Source of the DNA: Variovorax sp037204085
GTDB lineage: Bacteria > Pseudomonadota > Gammaproteobacteria > Burkholderiales > Burkholderiaceae_C
NCBI RefSeq assembly: GCF_037204085.1
Contig: NZ_JBBCBW010000020.1
Coordinates: forward strand, 44,026-108,025
Reading direction: 5' to 3'
Length of the DNA stretch: 64,000 bases
The position numbers were made by a program, and so were the translations under genes. Below, piece by piece: positions 35,897 to 45,147 of this stretch. Numbering within the stretch: position 1 is the first letter of the stretch; every line of letters begins with the position of its first letter. The notes beneath the pieces were generated by a model. That model saw only the letters and a program-made list of their open reading frames with translations, was not told where the DNA came from and searched no databases.

Positions 35897-37348
35897 GTGA
35901 TCCACGGCGAGCTTCATCAGAGCGTGCGGCAGTACATCAACGGCCGCTGGGAAACCAGCGCGACCACGGGTGTGAGCGCCAATCCATCGGACACCAGCGA
36001 AGTGGTGGCCGAATACGCGCGCGCCGATCGCCGCCAGGTCGAGTTCGCGATTCGCGCGGCCGCCGATGCCTTTCCGCACTGGAGCCACAGCACCCCGCAA
36101 CGCAGGGCCGACGTGCTCGACCGCATCGGCACCGAGCTCTTGGCGCGCCGGGACGAGTTGGGTTTGCTGCTGGCGCGCGAGGTCGGCAAGACCTTGCCGG
36201 AAGCCGTGGCCGAAGCCACGCGCGCCGGGCAGACCTTCAAGTTCTTCGCGGGCGAGGCCATGCGCGGCGGCGGCGAAAACATGGCCTCGCTGCGGGCTGG
36301 CGTGCAGGTCGACGTCACGCGTGAGCCGGTGGGCGTGGCGGGGCTCATCACGCCGTGGAACTCGCCGCTCGCGGTGCCCGCCACCAAGATTGCGCCTGCG
36401 CTCGCGCATGGCAACAGCGTGGTCTTCAAGCCGGCCGAACTGGTGCCGGCTTGCGGCTGGACGCTGGCCGAAATCATCAGCCGCGCCGCATTGCCGGCCG
36501 GTGTTTTCAACCTGGTGATGGGCAGCGGCCGCGAGGCGGGCCAGGCGCTGGTCGACAGCCCGCTGGTCGACGCGGTGAGCTTCACCGGCTCGGCGCGCAA
36601 CGGCGAGCGCATTCTCCAGGCGGCTGCCGCGCGGCGCGCCAAGGTGCAGCTCGAGATGGGCGGCAAGAACGCGCTCGTGGTGCTGGCCGATGCCGACATC
36701 GACCACGCGGTCGACTGCGCGGTGCAGGGCGCCTACTTTTCGAACGGACAGCGCTGCACGGCGTCGAGCCGGCTCATCGTCGAGGCCGCCGTGCACGACA
36801 TCTTCGTCGCGCGGCTGCACCAGCGGCTCAAGACGCTGAAGATCGGTCATGCGCTGGAGCGCGGCGTGGACATCGGGCCCCTGGTCGACGAAGAGCGGCT
36901 TGCGCGCAGCCTGGCCTGGGTCGAGATTGCGAAAGAAGAGGGCGCCGAGCATGTGTGGGGCGGGGAGCCGCTCAAGCGCGCCACGGCCGGCCATTACATG
37001 AGCCCGGCGCTCTTTCTCGCCAGGCCCGAGCACCGCATTGCGCGCGAGGAAATCTTCGGCCCCGTGGCCTGCGTGCTGCGAGCCGCCGACTACGACGAGG
37101 CGCTGGCGCTGTGCAACGACACGCCCTCGGGCCTCAGCGCGGGCATCTGCACCAACTCGCTCAAGCACGCGATGCATTTCAGGCGCCATGCCGAAGTGGG
37201 CATGACGATGGTCAATCTGCCGACCGCGGGGGTGGACTTCCACGTGCCCTTCGGCGGCCGCAAGGGGTCGGGCTACGGGCCGCGCGAACAAGGGCGCCAC
37301 GCCGCGGAGTTCTACACGACGGTCAAGACCGGCTTCATGCGGGCCTGA
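35897..37348 (+). CDS. Aldehyde dehydrogenase, probable 2-oxoglutarate semialdehyde dehydrogenase
   Basis: NAD(P)-dependent aldehyde dehydrogenase of 483 residues. The cofactor region is ITPWNSPLAVPATK and FTGSARNGER, the general base glutamate LEMGGKNALVV and the nucleophile FSNGQRCTASSR. In the non-phosphorylating pentose pathway the last step turns 2-oxoglutarate semialdehyde into 2-oxoglutarate; the two dehydratases encoded downstream make that substrate, so this role is likely. The GTG at 35897 follows a GAGAGG site. It heads the long same-strand run that ends at 48899. Confidence 0.87.
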   Translation: MIHGELHQSVRQYINGRWETSATTGVSANPSDTSEVVAEYARADRRQVEFAIRAAADAFPHWSHSTPQRRADVLDRIGTELLARRDELGLLLAREVGKTLPEAVAEATRAGQTFKFFAGEAMRGGGENMASLRAGVQVDVTREPVGVAGLITPWNSPLAVPATKIAPALAHGNSVVFKPAELVPACGWTLAEIISRAALPAGVFNLVMGSGREAGQALVDSPLVDAVSFTGSARNGERILQAAAARRAKVQLEMGGKNALVVLADADIDHAVDCAVQGAYFSNGQRCTASSRLIVEAAVHDIFVARLHQRLKTLKIGHALERGVDIGPLVDEERLARSLAWVEIAKEEGAEHVWGGEPLKRATAGHYMSPALFLARPEHRIAREEIFGPVACVLRAADYDEALALCNDTPSGLSAGICTNSLKHAMHFRRHAEVGMTMVNLPTAGVDFHVPFGGRKGSGYGPREQGRHAAEFYTTVKTGFMRA

Positions 37349-37396
37349 CCACCACGGACGGTTTTCAACAAGCACTTAGAAAGAAGGAGACAAGCC

Positions 37397-38362
37397 ATGA
37401 AACTCAATCGCCGCACCCTCAATATCGCGCTCGCCGCAGCTTCGCTCGGCGGGCTTCTGCCTGCCACGGCACTGGCGCAGAAAAAAATCGTGCTGGGCTT
37501 CAGCCAGGTTGGTGCCGAGAGCGAATGGCGCACCGCCAACACCGAGTCGATCAAGTCTTCCGCCAAGGAGGCGGGCATCGAGCTCAAGTTCTCCGACGCG
37601 CAGCAGAAGCAGGAAAACCAGATCAAGGCGATCCGCTCGTTCATTGCGCAGAAGGTGGATGTCATCGCCTTCTCGCCGGTGGTCGAATCGGGCTGGGAAA
37701 CCGTGCTGCGCGAAGCCAAGGCCGCGAAGATTCCGGTGGTGCTGACCGACCGCGCCGTGAACACCAAGGACGACTCGCTCTACGTCACCTTCATGGGCTC
37801 CGACTTCGTCGAGGAAGGCCGCAAGGCCGGCCGCTGGCTGGTCGAGAAAATGAAGGACCAGAAGGGCGAGGTGAACATCGTCGAGCTGCAGGGCACAGTG
37901 GGCTCGGCACCGGCCATCGACCGCAAGAAGGGTTTTGAAGAAATCATCAAGGCCGACCCGAAGTTCAAGATCGTGCGCTCGCAAACCGGCGACTTCACGC
38001 GCGCGAAGGGCAAGGAGGTGATGGAAGCCTTCCTCAAGGCCGAGGGCAAGAAGATCAACGTGCTGTACGCGCACAACGACGACATGGCCATCGGCGCGAT
38101 CCAGGCCATCGAGGAAGCGGGCCTGAAGCCGGCCAAGGACATCACGATCATCTCGATCGACGCCGTCAAGGGCGCCTTCGAAGCCATGATCGCCGGCAAG
38201 CTGAACGTGTCGGTCGAATGCAGCCCGCTGCTCGGGCCGCAGCTGATGAGCGCTGTGAAAGACATCAAGGCAGGCAAGGCACTGCCCAAGCGCATCGTGA
38301 CCGAAGAAGGCATCTTCCCCATGGAAGTCGCTGCCAAAGAGTTCCCCAACCGTAAGTACTGA
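37397..38362 (+). CDS. ytfQ: YtfQ-like sugar ABC transporter binding protein
   Basis: Periplasmic binding protein of 321 residues with signal peptide ending PATALA. It closely follows E. coli YtfQ (galactofuranose-binding): LGFSQVGAESEWRTANT, QQKQENQIKAIRSFIAQ, VELQGTVGSAPAIDRKKGF, RSQTGDFTRAKGKEVMEAF and YAHNDDMAIGAIQAI. AAGAAGGAGA precedes the ATG. Its ATPase and permeases (ytfR, ytfT, yjfF) lie 3.9-7.8 kb downstream, separated from it by the chvE-gguA-gguB genes. Galactofuranose or L-arabinofuranose are likely ligands. Confidence 0.93.
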   Translation: MKLNRRTLNIALAAASLGGLLPATALAQKKIVLGFSQVGAESEWRTANTESIKSSAKEAGIELKFSDAQQKQENQIKAIRSFIAQKVDVIAFSPVVESGWETVLREAKAAKIPVVLTDRAVNTKDDSLYVTFMGSDFVEEGRKAGRWLVEKMKDQKGEVNIVELQGTVGSAPAIDRKKGFEEIIKADPKFKIVRSQTGDFTRAKGKEVMEAFLKAEGKKINVLYAHNDDMAIGAIQAIEEAGLKPAKDITIISIDAVKGAFEAMIAGKLNVSVECSPLLGPQLMSAVKDIKAGKALPKRIVTEEGIFPMEVAAKEFPNRKY

Positions 38363-38374
38363 GAGCAAGCACCC

Positions 38375-39445
38375 ATGAAACGCAACTTCCTCAAGGCCTC
38401 GCTCGCAGGCATCGCGCTGGCCGTGGCCGGTATCGCTCCACTCGCGCATGCGCAGGACAAGGGCCCGATCGCCATTTCGATGCCCACCAAGTCATCGGCC
38501 CGCTGGATCGCAGACGGCGCCAACATGGTCAAGTACTTCAAGGAAAAGGGCTACAAGACCGACCTGCAGTACGCGGACGACGACATTCCGAACCAGCTCG
38601 CGCAAATCGAGAACATGGTCACCAAGGGCTCGAAGGTGCTGGTGATTGCGGCCATCGACGGCTCCACGCTGTCCGACGTGCTGCAGAAAGCCGCCGACAA
38701 GGGCGTGAAGGTCATTGCGTACGACCGGCTCATCAAGGGCTCGAAGAACGTCGACTACTACGCCACCTTCGACAACTTCCAGGTGGGCGTGCTGCAGGCG
38801 CAGTCGATCGAGGCGGCACTTGGGTTGAAGAGCGGCAAGGGCCCGTTCAACATCGAGCTGTTCGGCGGCTCGCCGGACGACAACAACGCCTTCTTCTTCT
38901 ACAACGGCGCCATGTCGGTGCTCGACCCGTACATCAAGAGCGGCAAGCTGGTGGTGCGCAGCAAGCAGATGGGCATGGAAAAGGTCGGCACGCTGCGCTG
39001 GGACGGCGCGGTGGCGCAGGCGCGCATGGACAACCTGCTGTCGGCCTACTACACCAAGGACCGTGTCGATGCGGTGCTGTCGCCGTACGACGGCTTGTCG
39101 ATCGGCATTCTGTCGTCGCTCAAGGGCGTGGGCTACGGCTCGGCCTCGCAGCCGATGCCCATCGTCTCGGGCCAGGACGCCGAGATTCCGTCGGTCAAGT
39201 CGATCCTGCGCAAGGAGCAGACCTCGACCGTGTTCAAGGACACGCGCGAACTGGCGAAGGTCACGGTGGCCATGGTCGACGCCATGCTCTCGGGCAAGAC
39301 GCCTGAAGTGAACGACACCAAGACCTACAACAACGGCGTGAAGGTGGTTCCTTCGTACCTGCTCAAGCCCGTGAGCGTGGACGGCGGCAACTGGAAGCAG
39401 GTGCTGGTCGACAGCGGCTACTACAAGGAAAGCCAGGTCAAGTGA
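38375..39445 (+). CDS. chvE: ChvE-like multiple-sugar binding protein
   Basis: Periplasmic sugar-binding protein of 356 residues with signal peptide ending PLAHA. Long blocks match Agrobacterium ChvE as I recall it: MPTKSSARWI, DLQYADDDIPNQLAQIENMV, VIAYDRLI, YYATFDNFQVGVLQA, NIELFGGSPDDNNAFFF, MGMEKVGTLRWD and LSAYYTKDRVDAVLSPYDG. ChvE binds arabinose, galactose, xylose and glucose and serves both transport and sensing. The ATPase and permease of its own system (gguA, gguB) follow directly. Confidence 0.94.
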   Translation: MKRNFLKASLAGIALAVAGIAPLAHAQDKGPIAISMPTKSSARWIADGANMVKYFKEKGYKTDLQYADDDIPNQLAQIENMVTKGSKVLVIAAIDGSTLSDVLQKAADKGVKVIAYDRLIKGSKNVDYYATFDNFQVGVLQAQSIEAALGLKSGKGPFNIELFGGSPDDNNAFFFYNGAMSVLDPYIKSGKLVVRSKQMGMEKVGTLRWDGAVAQARMDNLLSAYYTKDRVDAVLSPYDGLSIGILSSLKGVGYGSASQPMPIVSGQDAEIPSVKSILRKEQTSTVFKDTRELAKVTVAMVDAMLSGKTPEVNDTKTYNNGVKVVPSYLLKPVSVDGGNWKQVLVDSGYYKESQVK

Positions 39446-39453
39446 GAAACGGC

Positions 39454-41010
39454 ATGGAAGCAGACTCGCGCAGCATCCTCGAGATGCGCGGCATCACCAA
39501 GACGTTTCCCGGCGTGAAGGCGCTGAGCAATGTCAACCTGGCGGTGCGCGCGGGCGAGATCCATGCCGTGGTCGGCGAGAACGGCGCGGGCAAGTCGACG
39601 CTCATGAAGGTGCTGAGCGGCGTCTACCCGTGCGACTCGTACACCGGGGAGATCCACTTCGAGGGCGAGCTGCGCCGCTTCAAGAGCATTGCGGACAGCG
39701 AGAAGCTCGGCATCATCATCATTCACCAGGAGCTGGCGCTGGTGCCGCTGCTGTCCATTGCCGAGAACATCTTTCTCGGCAACGAGATTGCAAGCGGCGG
39801 CGTGATCGACTGGTTTGCCGCCTATGCAAAGACGCGCGAGCTGCTTGCCAAGGTGGGCCTGAAAGAGCCGCCCACCACGCTGGTGACCGACCTGGGCGTG
39901 GGCAAGCAGCAGCTGGTGGAGATTGCCAAGGCCCTGGCCAAGGAAGTGAAGCTGCTGATTCTGGACGAGCCCACCGCCAGCCTCAACGAGAACGACAGCG
40001 ACGCATTGCTGATGCTGCTGCTCGAACTGAAGCGCCAGGGCATTGCGTCGATTCTCATCTCGCACAAGCTCAACGAGATTGCCAAGGTGGCCGACTCGAT
40101 TACCGTGCTGCGCGACGGCGCCACGGTGGAAACCATGGACTGCCGCAACCAGCCGATCAGCGAAGACCGCATCATCCGCGGCATGGTCGGCCGCGACATG
40201 GCGCACCGCTATCCGCAGCGCCATCCGAAGATCGGCGAAACCGTGTTCGAAGTGCGCGACTGGCGCGTGCACCACGCGCTGCATGCCGACCGCGAGCAGA
40301 TCAAGGGCGTGAACCTGCATGTGCGCCAAGGTGAGATCGTCGGCATCGCGGGCCTCATGGGCGCGGGGCGCACCGAGCTTGCAATGAGCGTGTTCGGCAA
40401 GTCCTACGGCCAGCGCATCAGCGGCACGGTGCTGATGCACGGCCAGCCGGTGGACGTGGGCACGGTGCGCAAGGCCATCGACCAGGGCATTGCCTATGTC
40501 ACCGAAGACCGCAAGGGCCTGGGCCTGGTGCTGGAAGAAAACATCCAGAAGAACGTGAGCCTGGCCAACCTGGAGGCGGTGTCGAGTTCGATGGTGATCG
40601 ACGACGCACGCGAATTCAAGGTGGCCAGCGACTACCGCAAGGCGCTCAACATCCGCTCTTCGGGTGTGGAGCAGCTGGTGGTCAACCTGTCGGGCGGCAA
40701 CCAGCAGAAGGTGGTGCTCAGCAAGTGGCTCTTTACCAAACCCGAACTTTTGATCCTCGACGAGCCCACGCGCGGCATCGACGTGGGCGCCAAATATGAG
40801 ATCTACACCATCATCGACCAGCTCGCGAGCGAGGGCAAAGGCATTCTCATGATTTCTTCCGAACTGCCGGAACTGCTAGGCATGTGCGACCGCATCTATG
40901 TGATGAACGAGGGCCGCTTCGTGGCCGAATTTACGGCGGCAGAGGCTTCGCAGGAACGCATCATGCACGCCATCGTGAGCGCCGGGAGTTCCGTCCATGT
41001 CCCAGCCTGA
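39454..41010 (+). CDS. gguA: Sugar ABC transporter ATPase (GguA/MmsA-like)
   Basis: Double-domain sugar ATPase of 518 residues. The first domain has GENGAGKSTLMKVLSG and LGVGKQQLVEIAKAL with LLILDEPTASL. The second has a degenerate Walker A (GLMGAGRTELAMSV), NLSGGNQQKVVLSKWL and LLILDEPTRGID, as usual for this family. The ATG at 39454 is chosen; a GTG at 39442 overlaps the chvE stop. It powers uptake of ChvE ligands with the permease encoded next, which overlaps by 14 bp. Confidence 0.94.
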   Translation: MEADSRSILEMRGITKTFPGVKALSNVNLAVRAGEIHAVVGENGAGKSTLMKVLSGVYPCDSYTGEIHFEGELRRFKSIADSEKLGIIIIHQELALVPLLSIAENIFLGNEIASGGVIDWFAAYAKTRELLAKVGLKEPPTTLVTDLGVGKQQLVEIAKALAKEVKLLILDEPTASLNENDSDALLMLLLELKRQGIASILISHKLNEIAKVADSITVLRDGATVETMDCRNQPISEDRIIRGMVGRDMAHRYPQRHPKIGETVFEVRDWRVHHALHADREQIKGVNLHVRQGEIVGIAGLMGAGRTELAMSVFGKSYGQRISGTVLMHGQPVDVGTVRKAIDQGIAYVTEDRKGLGLVLEENIQKNVSLANLEAVSSSMVIDDAREFKVASDYRKALNIRSSGVEQLVVNLSGGNQQKVVLSKWLFTKPELLILDEPTRGIDVGAKYEIYTIIDQLASEGKGILMISSELPELLGMCDRIYVMNEGRFVAEFTAAEASQERIMHAIVSAGSSVHVPA

Positions 41011-42211
41011 AGTCAACGCGGTGAACACCGCCGTCCCCGTGGCAGAGGCCGCCCCGAAGCTGCACGCCGGCTTCCTGAAGAACAACCTGCGCGAATACGG
41101 CATGTTGATCTCGCTGGTGGCGATCATGGTGCTGTTCCAGGTGCTGACCGACGGCACGCTGCTGCGGCCGCTCAACCTCACCAACCTGCTGCTGCAGAAC
41201 AGCTATGTCGTGATCATGGCGCTGGGCATGTTGCTGGTGATCGTGGCGGGGCACATCGACTTGTCGGTGGGCTCGGTCTGCGGCTTTATCGGCGCGCTGG
41301 CGGCGGTGCTGATGGTCGAGTACGAATGGCACTTCGTGCCCACGGCCCTCATCAGCATTGCGGCGGGCGCGGTCATCGGTGCGGCGCAAGGCTGGTTCGT
41401 CGCATTCCGAAAGATTCCGTCGTTCATCGTCACGCTCGCGGGCATGCTGGTGTTCAAGGGGCTCACGCTGGCGTTGCTGGCGGGGCAGTCGGTCGGGCCG
41501 TTTCCGGTCGAGTTCCAACGGCTGAGTTCGGGCTTCATTCCCGATCCGCTGGGTGGAGACACGTTGCGCACCACCTCGCTGGTGGTCGGCGCACTGGCCG
41601 CGGCGGCGCTGGTGTTCTTCAAGCTGCGCGGGCGCGCCAGGCTCGCGGCGCACGGCATGGAAACCGAGCCCTATGTGTTTTTCCTGGTGAAGAACCTGTT
41701 CTTCGCGGCCATCATCCTGTTCTTCAGCTACCTGCTCTCGACCTACAAGGGCCTGCCGAATGTGCTGATCGTGATGGCGGTGCTGATCGTGGTGTACGAC
41801 TTCGTCACCAACCGCACCACCATCGGCCGGCGCATCTACGCGCTGGGCGGCAATGAGAAGGCGGCGCGGCTTTCCGGCGTGAAGACGCAGCGGCTGGCGT
41901 TCCTGACCTTCGTGAACATGGGCGCGCTGGCTGCGCTTGCGGGCCTGGTGTTCGCGGCGCGGCTCAACACCGCCACGCCGAAGGCCGGCCTGGGCTTCGA
42001 ACTCGACGTGATCGCGGCCTGCTTCATCGGCGGCGCCTCGGCCTCGGGCGGCGTGGGCCGGGTAATGGGCGCGGTGATCGGCGCGTTCATCATGGGTGTG
42101 ATGAACAACGGCATGTCGATCCTGGGCATCGGCATCGACTACCAGCAGGTGATCAAGGGCCTGGTGCTGCTGGCCGCGGTGTTCATCGACGTCTACAACA
42201 AGAACAAGTAA
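40997..42211 (+). CDS. gguB: Sugar ABC transporter permease (GguB-like)
   Basis: Inner-membrane permease of 404 residues with about ten hydrophobic segments. Family blocks are ALGMLLVIVAGHIDLSVGSV, FIVTLAGMLVFKGLTLALL, ALGGNEKAARLSGVKTQ and DVIAACFIGGASASGGVGRV. The central part between segments (residues about 155-215) is longer than in RbsC-type permeases, as in GguB and XylH. The start overlaps gguA by 14 bp and it ends 4 bp before ytfR. Confidence 0.94.
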   Translation: MSQPEVNAVNTAVPVAEAAPKLHAGFLKNNLREYGMLISLVAIMVLFQVLTDGTLLRPLNLTNLLLQNSYVVIMALGMLLVIVAGHIDLSVGSVCGFIGALAAVLMVEYEWHFVPTALISIAAGAVIGAAQGWFVAFRKIPSFIVTLAGMLVFKGLTLALLAGQSVGPFPVEFQRLSSGFIPDPLGGDTLRTTSLVVGALAAAALVFFKLRGRARLAAHGMETEPYVFFLVKNLFFAAIILFFSYLLSTYKGLPNVLIVMAVLIVVYDFVTNRTTIGRRIYALGGNEKAARLSGVKTQRLAFLTFVNMGALAALAGLVFAARLNTATPKAGLGFELDVIAACFIGGASASGGVGRVMGAVIGAFIMGVMNNGMSILGIGIDYQQVIKGLVLLAAVFIDVYNKNK

Positions 42212-42215
42212 GCGC

Positions 42216-43736
42216 ATGACGGGCGGCAGCATTTCTCCCGTGCTCGAACTGCGGGGCATCCACAAGCAGTTCGGCGACATTCCGGTGCTGCGCGATGTGC
42301 AGCTGCGGCTCTACCCGGGCGAGATCCATGCGCTGATGGGGCAGAACGGTGCGGGCAAGTCGACGCTGATCAAGGTGCTGACGGGCGTGCTGCCTTCAAG
42401 CGCCGGGGAAATACGCCTGGACGGGCAGGCCATTCATCCCGCATCGCCGCTCGAAGCGCAAAAACTGGGCATCAGCACGGTCTACCAGGAGGTGAACCTG
42501 TGCCCGAACCTCTCGGTGGCCGAGAACGTGTTTGCGGGGCGGTATCCGCGTTGTGGCGCGGCGCAGGGCTTTCGAATCGACTGGGCGGCCGTCAACCGGC
42601 GTGCCGCCGAGTTGCTGGCTCGCATCGGGCTGGACATCGACGTGACGCGGCTGCTGTCGAGCTACTCGGTGGCCGTGCAGCAGCTGGTGGCCATTGCGCG
42701 TGCGCTCGGCGTGTCGTCGAAGGTGCTGATTCTCGACGAGCCGACTTCGAGCCTTGACGACGACGAGGTGGAGAAGCTGTTCGAGGTGCTGCGGCGCCTG
42801 CGCGGGGAAGGGTTGGCTATCGTCTTCGTGACGCACTTTCTCAACCAGATGTATGCGGTGTCAGACCGCATCACGGTGCTGCGCAATGGCAACTGGGTAG
42901 GCGAGTGGCCCGCTGCCGAGCTGGGACCGCAGGCGCTGATTGCCGCCATGCTGGGTCGGGAACTCGCGGCCCAGTCCGCCCGGCCAGCTGCGCTGCCGGC
43001 GTTCGACGAAGCGGCGCCGGCCTTGCTGCAGGCGGAAGGACTCGGGCAGGCGGGGCAGCTGCAGGCAACCGATTTGCGCGTGCGTGCCGGCGAGGTCGTC
43101 GGCATTGCGGGCCTGCTGGGCGCCGGCCGCACCGAACTCGCGCGCCTTCTGTTCGGGCTCGAAACGCCCGACCGCGGCGTGCTGAAGATCGACGGACGGA
43201 CGGTCAGCTTTTCGAACCCGGCGGACGCGGTTCGCGAAGGGCTGGCGCTGTGCCCCGAAGAGCGCAAGACCGACGGCATCGTGGCCGAGCTGTCGGTGCG
43301 CGAGAACATTGCACTCGCGTTGCAGGCGCGGCTCGGCACGCGGCGCTTTCTGCCGCACGCCGAACAGACCGCGATGGCCGAGCGCTTTGTTGCGTCGCTG
43401 GGAATCAAGACCGCGAGCGTGGAAACACCCATTGGCCTGCTCTCTGGCGGCAACCAGCAGAAGGCGATGATTGCGCGCTGGCTCGCAACCGAGCCGCGCC
43501 TGCTGATTCTCGATGAGCCCACACGCGGTATCGACGTGGCGGCCAAGCAGGAAATCATGGAAGAAATTCTTCGGCTTGCGCGCGCAGGCATGGCGGTGGT
43601 CTTCATTTCTTCCGAAATCAGCGAAGTGGTGCGCGTGGCGCATCGCATCGTGGTGCTGCGCGACCGCAAGAAGGTGGGCGAGCTGCCGGGCGGTTCGACC
43701 GAAGACGAGGTCTACGAAATGATTGCAGCAGCATGA
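42216..43736 (+). CDS. ytfR: YtfR-like sugar ABC transporter ATPase
   Basis: Double-domain ATPase of 506 residues. The first Walker A is GQNGAGKSTLIKVLTG and the second site GLLGAGRTELARLLFG. Signature-type regions are YSVAVQQLVAIARAL and LLSGGNQQKAMIARWL, and Walker B boxes are LILDEPTSSLD and LILDEPTRGID. Features such as STVYQEVNLCPNLSVAENVF and FVTHFLNQMYAVSDR are YtfR-like. It belongs with ytfQ encoded upstream and the two permease genes downstream, from which it is separated by the palindromic repeat. Confidence 0.93.
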   Translation: MTGGSISPVLELRGIHKQFGDIPVLRDVQLRLYPGEIHALMGQNGAGKSTLIKVLTGVLPSSAGEIRLDGQAIHPASPLEAQKLGISTVYQEVNLCPNLSVAENVFAGRYPRCGAAQGFRIDWAAVNRRAAELLARIGLDIDVTRLLSSYSVAVQQLVAIARALGVSSKVLILDEPTSSLDDDEVEKLFEVLRRLRGEGLAIVFVTHFLNQMYAVSDRITVLRNGNWVGEWPAAELGPQALIAAMLGRELAAQSARPAALPAFDEAAPALLQAEGLGQAGQLQATDLRVRAGEVVGIAGLLGAGRTELARLLFGLETPDRGVLKIDGRTVSFSNPADAVREGLALCPEERKTDGIVAELSVRENIALALQARLGTRRFLPHAEQTAMAERFVASLGIKTASVETPIGLLSGGNQQKAMIARWLATEPRLLILDEPTRGIDVAAKQEIMEEILRLARAGMAVVFISSEISEVVRVAHRIVVLRDRKKVGELPGGSTEDEVYEMIAAA

Positions 43737-43754
43737 GCACCCTTTTGTCTTTCT

Positions 43755-43775
43755 CCCTCCCCTTCCGGGGGAGGG
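43755..43775. repeat. REP-like GC-rich hairpin
   Basis: CCCTCCCC pairs with GGGGAGGG around a 5-nt loop, followed by AGGGGTGGGGG. It lies just after the ytfR stop. The composition and layout resemble dispersed REP-type palindromes; a related hairpin is at 45183-45208. Confidence 0.5.
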
Positions 43776-43833
43776 CAGGGGTGGGGGCGCAGCGGCCTTC
43801 GCGCAATGCTGAATGCGGGAGCAGTCCCTGGTG

Positions 43834-44070
43834 CGCACCCGCCGACGGGGTACCTTTCTCCGCGAATGTCCCCCGGCCTGCGGCCTCCTCCTTTATTTCG
43901 CTGCGCAAGGCACCCCATCGACGGGTGCGTAATTCAGAGCGGTCGCTGATCAGCGTTGCACCAGCAGCGTGTCCCGGTGCACAGGGCATCGGGTGCTCCG
44001 CGCAGCGAAATAAAGAAGGAGCCGAAGGCGGGGGACATTCGCGGAGGGGAGTACCCGGTGGCCTTTGCAC
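43834..44070. repeat. Large imperfect palindromic intergenic repeat, copy 2 (inverted)
   Basis: Reverse-complement copy of the element at 7812-8050, filling most of the 364-bp gap between ytfR and ytfT. By eye the two arms are nearly identical to copy 1 while substitutions cluster in the central 80-90 bp. It interrupts an otherwise tightly packed operon, so read-through must occur if ytfT-yjfF depend on the upstream promoter. Confidence 0.85.
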
Positions 44071-44100
44071 GCGCCCTGAACAAGCTCTGGCAAGAACAAG

Positions 44101-45147
44101 ATGACCGACTCACGAAACAAGTTGGCCGGCTTCATGCGCCACCGCCTGGCCTGGCCCATCGTCACGCTGCTGCTCTTGCTTGCAGTGAACACAGCATTCA
44201 ACGCCAGCTTCCTGCACCTCGAGTGGCGCGACGGCCATCTTTACGGCAGCCTGATCGACATCGTGAATCGCGCTGCGCCGCTGGTGCTGGTGTCTCTGGG
44301 CATGACGCTCGTCATTGCCACGCGCGGTATCGATATTTCGGTGGGCGCGGTGGTGGCCATTGCGGCGGCCGTGGCGGCCTGGATGATCGGCGGATCGGTC
44401 GCCAGCGACGTGAGCCGCTTTCCGATGTGGCTGGCCATCCTGGCCGCCCTTGGCGTTGCGCTGCTGTGCGGCCTGTGGAACGGCCTGCTGGTGGCCAAGG
44501 TCGGCATGCAGCCGATCATCGCGACGCTGATCCTCATGGTGGCGGGGCGCGGCATTGCGCAGCTCATCGCCGACGGGCAGATCATCACCATTTACTACAA
44601 GCCGTTTTTCTTCCTTGGCAGCGGCTATCTGCTGGGCCTGCCGTTCTCGCTGTTCATCGTGGCGGCGGTGTTCGTGCTGCTTTACCTGGCCATCACGCGC
44701 ACGGCACTCGGCCTGTTCATCCAGGCGGTGGGTATCAACCCGACCGCCGCGCGTGTGGCCGGCGTGCAGGCACGGCGGCTCATCGTTGGAGCGTATGCGT
44801 TCTGCGGCGTGTGCGCAGGCATTGCGGGCCTCTTGATCAGCTCCAACGTCAAGAGCGCGGACGGCAACAACGCGGGCCAGTTGCTGGAACTCGACGCCAT
44901 CCTGGCAGTGACGCTGGGCGGCACCGCGCTCACCGGTGGGCGCTTCAGCCTCATGGGCAGCGTGATCGGCGCGCTGATCATCCAGACGCTGACGTATGCC
45001 ATCTACTCGCTGGGCGTGCCGCCGGAGATCAATCTTGTCGTCAAGGCGGTCGTGGTTTTTGCGGTGATGCTGTTGCAGTCGCCGGAGTTCAGGGCGGAGG
45101 TTCGCGCGCTGGTGCAGCGGCCGGTGCATGAAGGGGGACGGGCATGA
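44101..45147 (+). CDS. ytfT: YtfT-like sugar ABC transporter permease
   Basis: Permease of 348 residues of the RbsC/YtfT group. Family blocks are LVSLGMTLVIATRGIDISVGAVVAIAA (in part), GMQPIIATLILMVAGRGIAQL, AVGINPTAARVAGVQARRL and LDAILAVTLGGTALTGGRFS. The ATG at 44101 comes right after the repeat element and has only a weak ribosome-binding site. Its stop overlaps the yjfF start. With ytfQ, ytfR and yjfF it completes a furanose-type sugar importer. Confidence 0.92.
   Translation: MTDSRNKLAGFMRHRLAWPIVTLLLLLAVNTAFNASFLHLEWRDGHLYGSLIDIVNRAAPLVLVSLGMTLVIATRGIDISVGAVVAIAAAVAAWMIGGSVASDVSRFPMWLAILAALGVALLCGLWNGLLVAKVGMQPIIATLILMVAGRGIAQLIADGQIITIYYKPFFFLGSGYLLGLPFSLFIVAAVFVLLYLAITRTALGLFIQAVGINPTAARVAGVQARRLIVGAYAFCGVCAGIAGLLISSNVKSADGNNAGQLLELDAILAVTLGGTALTGGRFSLMGSVIGALIIQTLTYAIYSLGVPPEINLVVKAVVVFAVMLLQSPEFRAEVRALVQRPVHEGGRA

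Noticed and set aside
42216..43736. Missing Walker A lysine in the second ATPase domain of YtfR and GguA as a sign of decay
   Set aside because: Degenerate second P-loops are normal in the RbsA/MglA/YtfR family.
43755..43775. Hairpin after ytfR as an intrinsic terminator
   Set aside because: No U-tract on the plus strand, and ytfT-yjfF downstream need expression with ytfR. It fits a REP-type repeat better.
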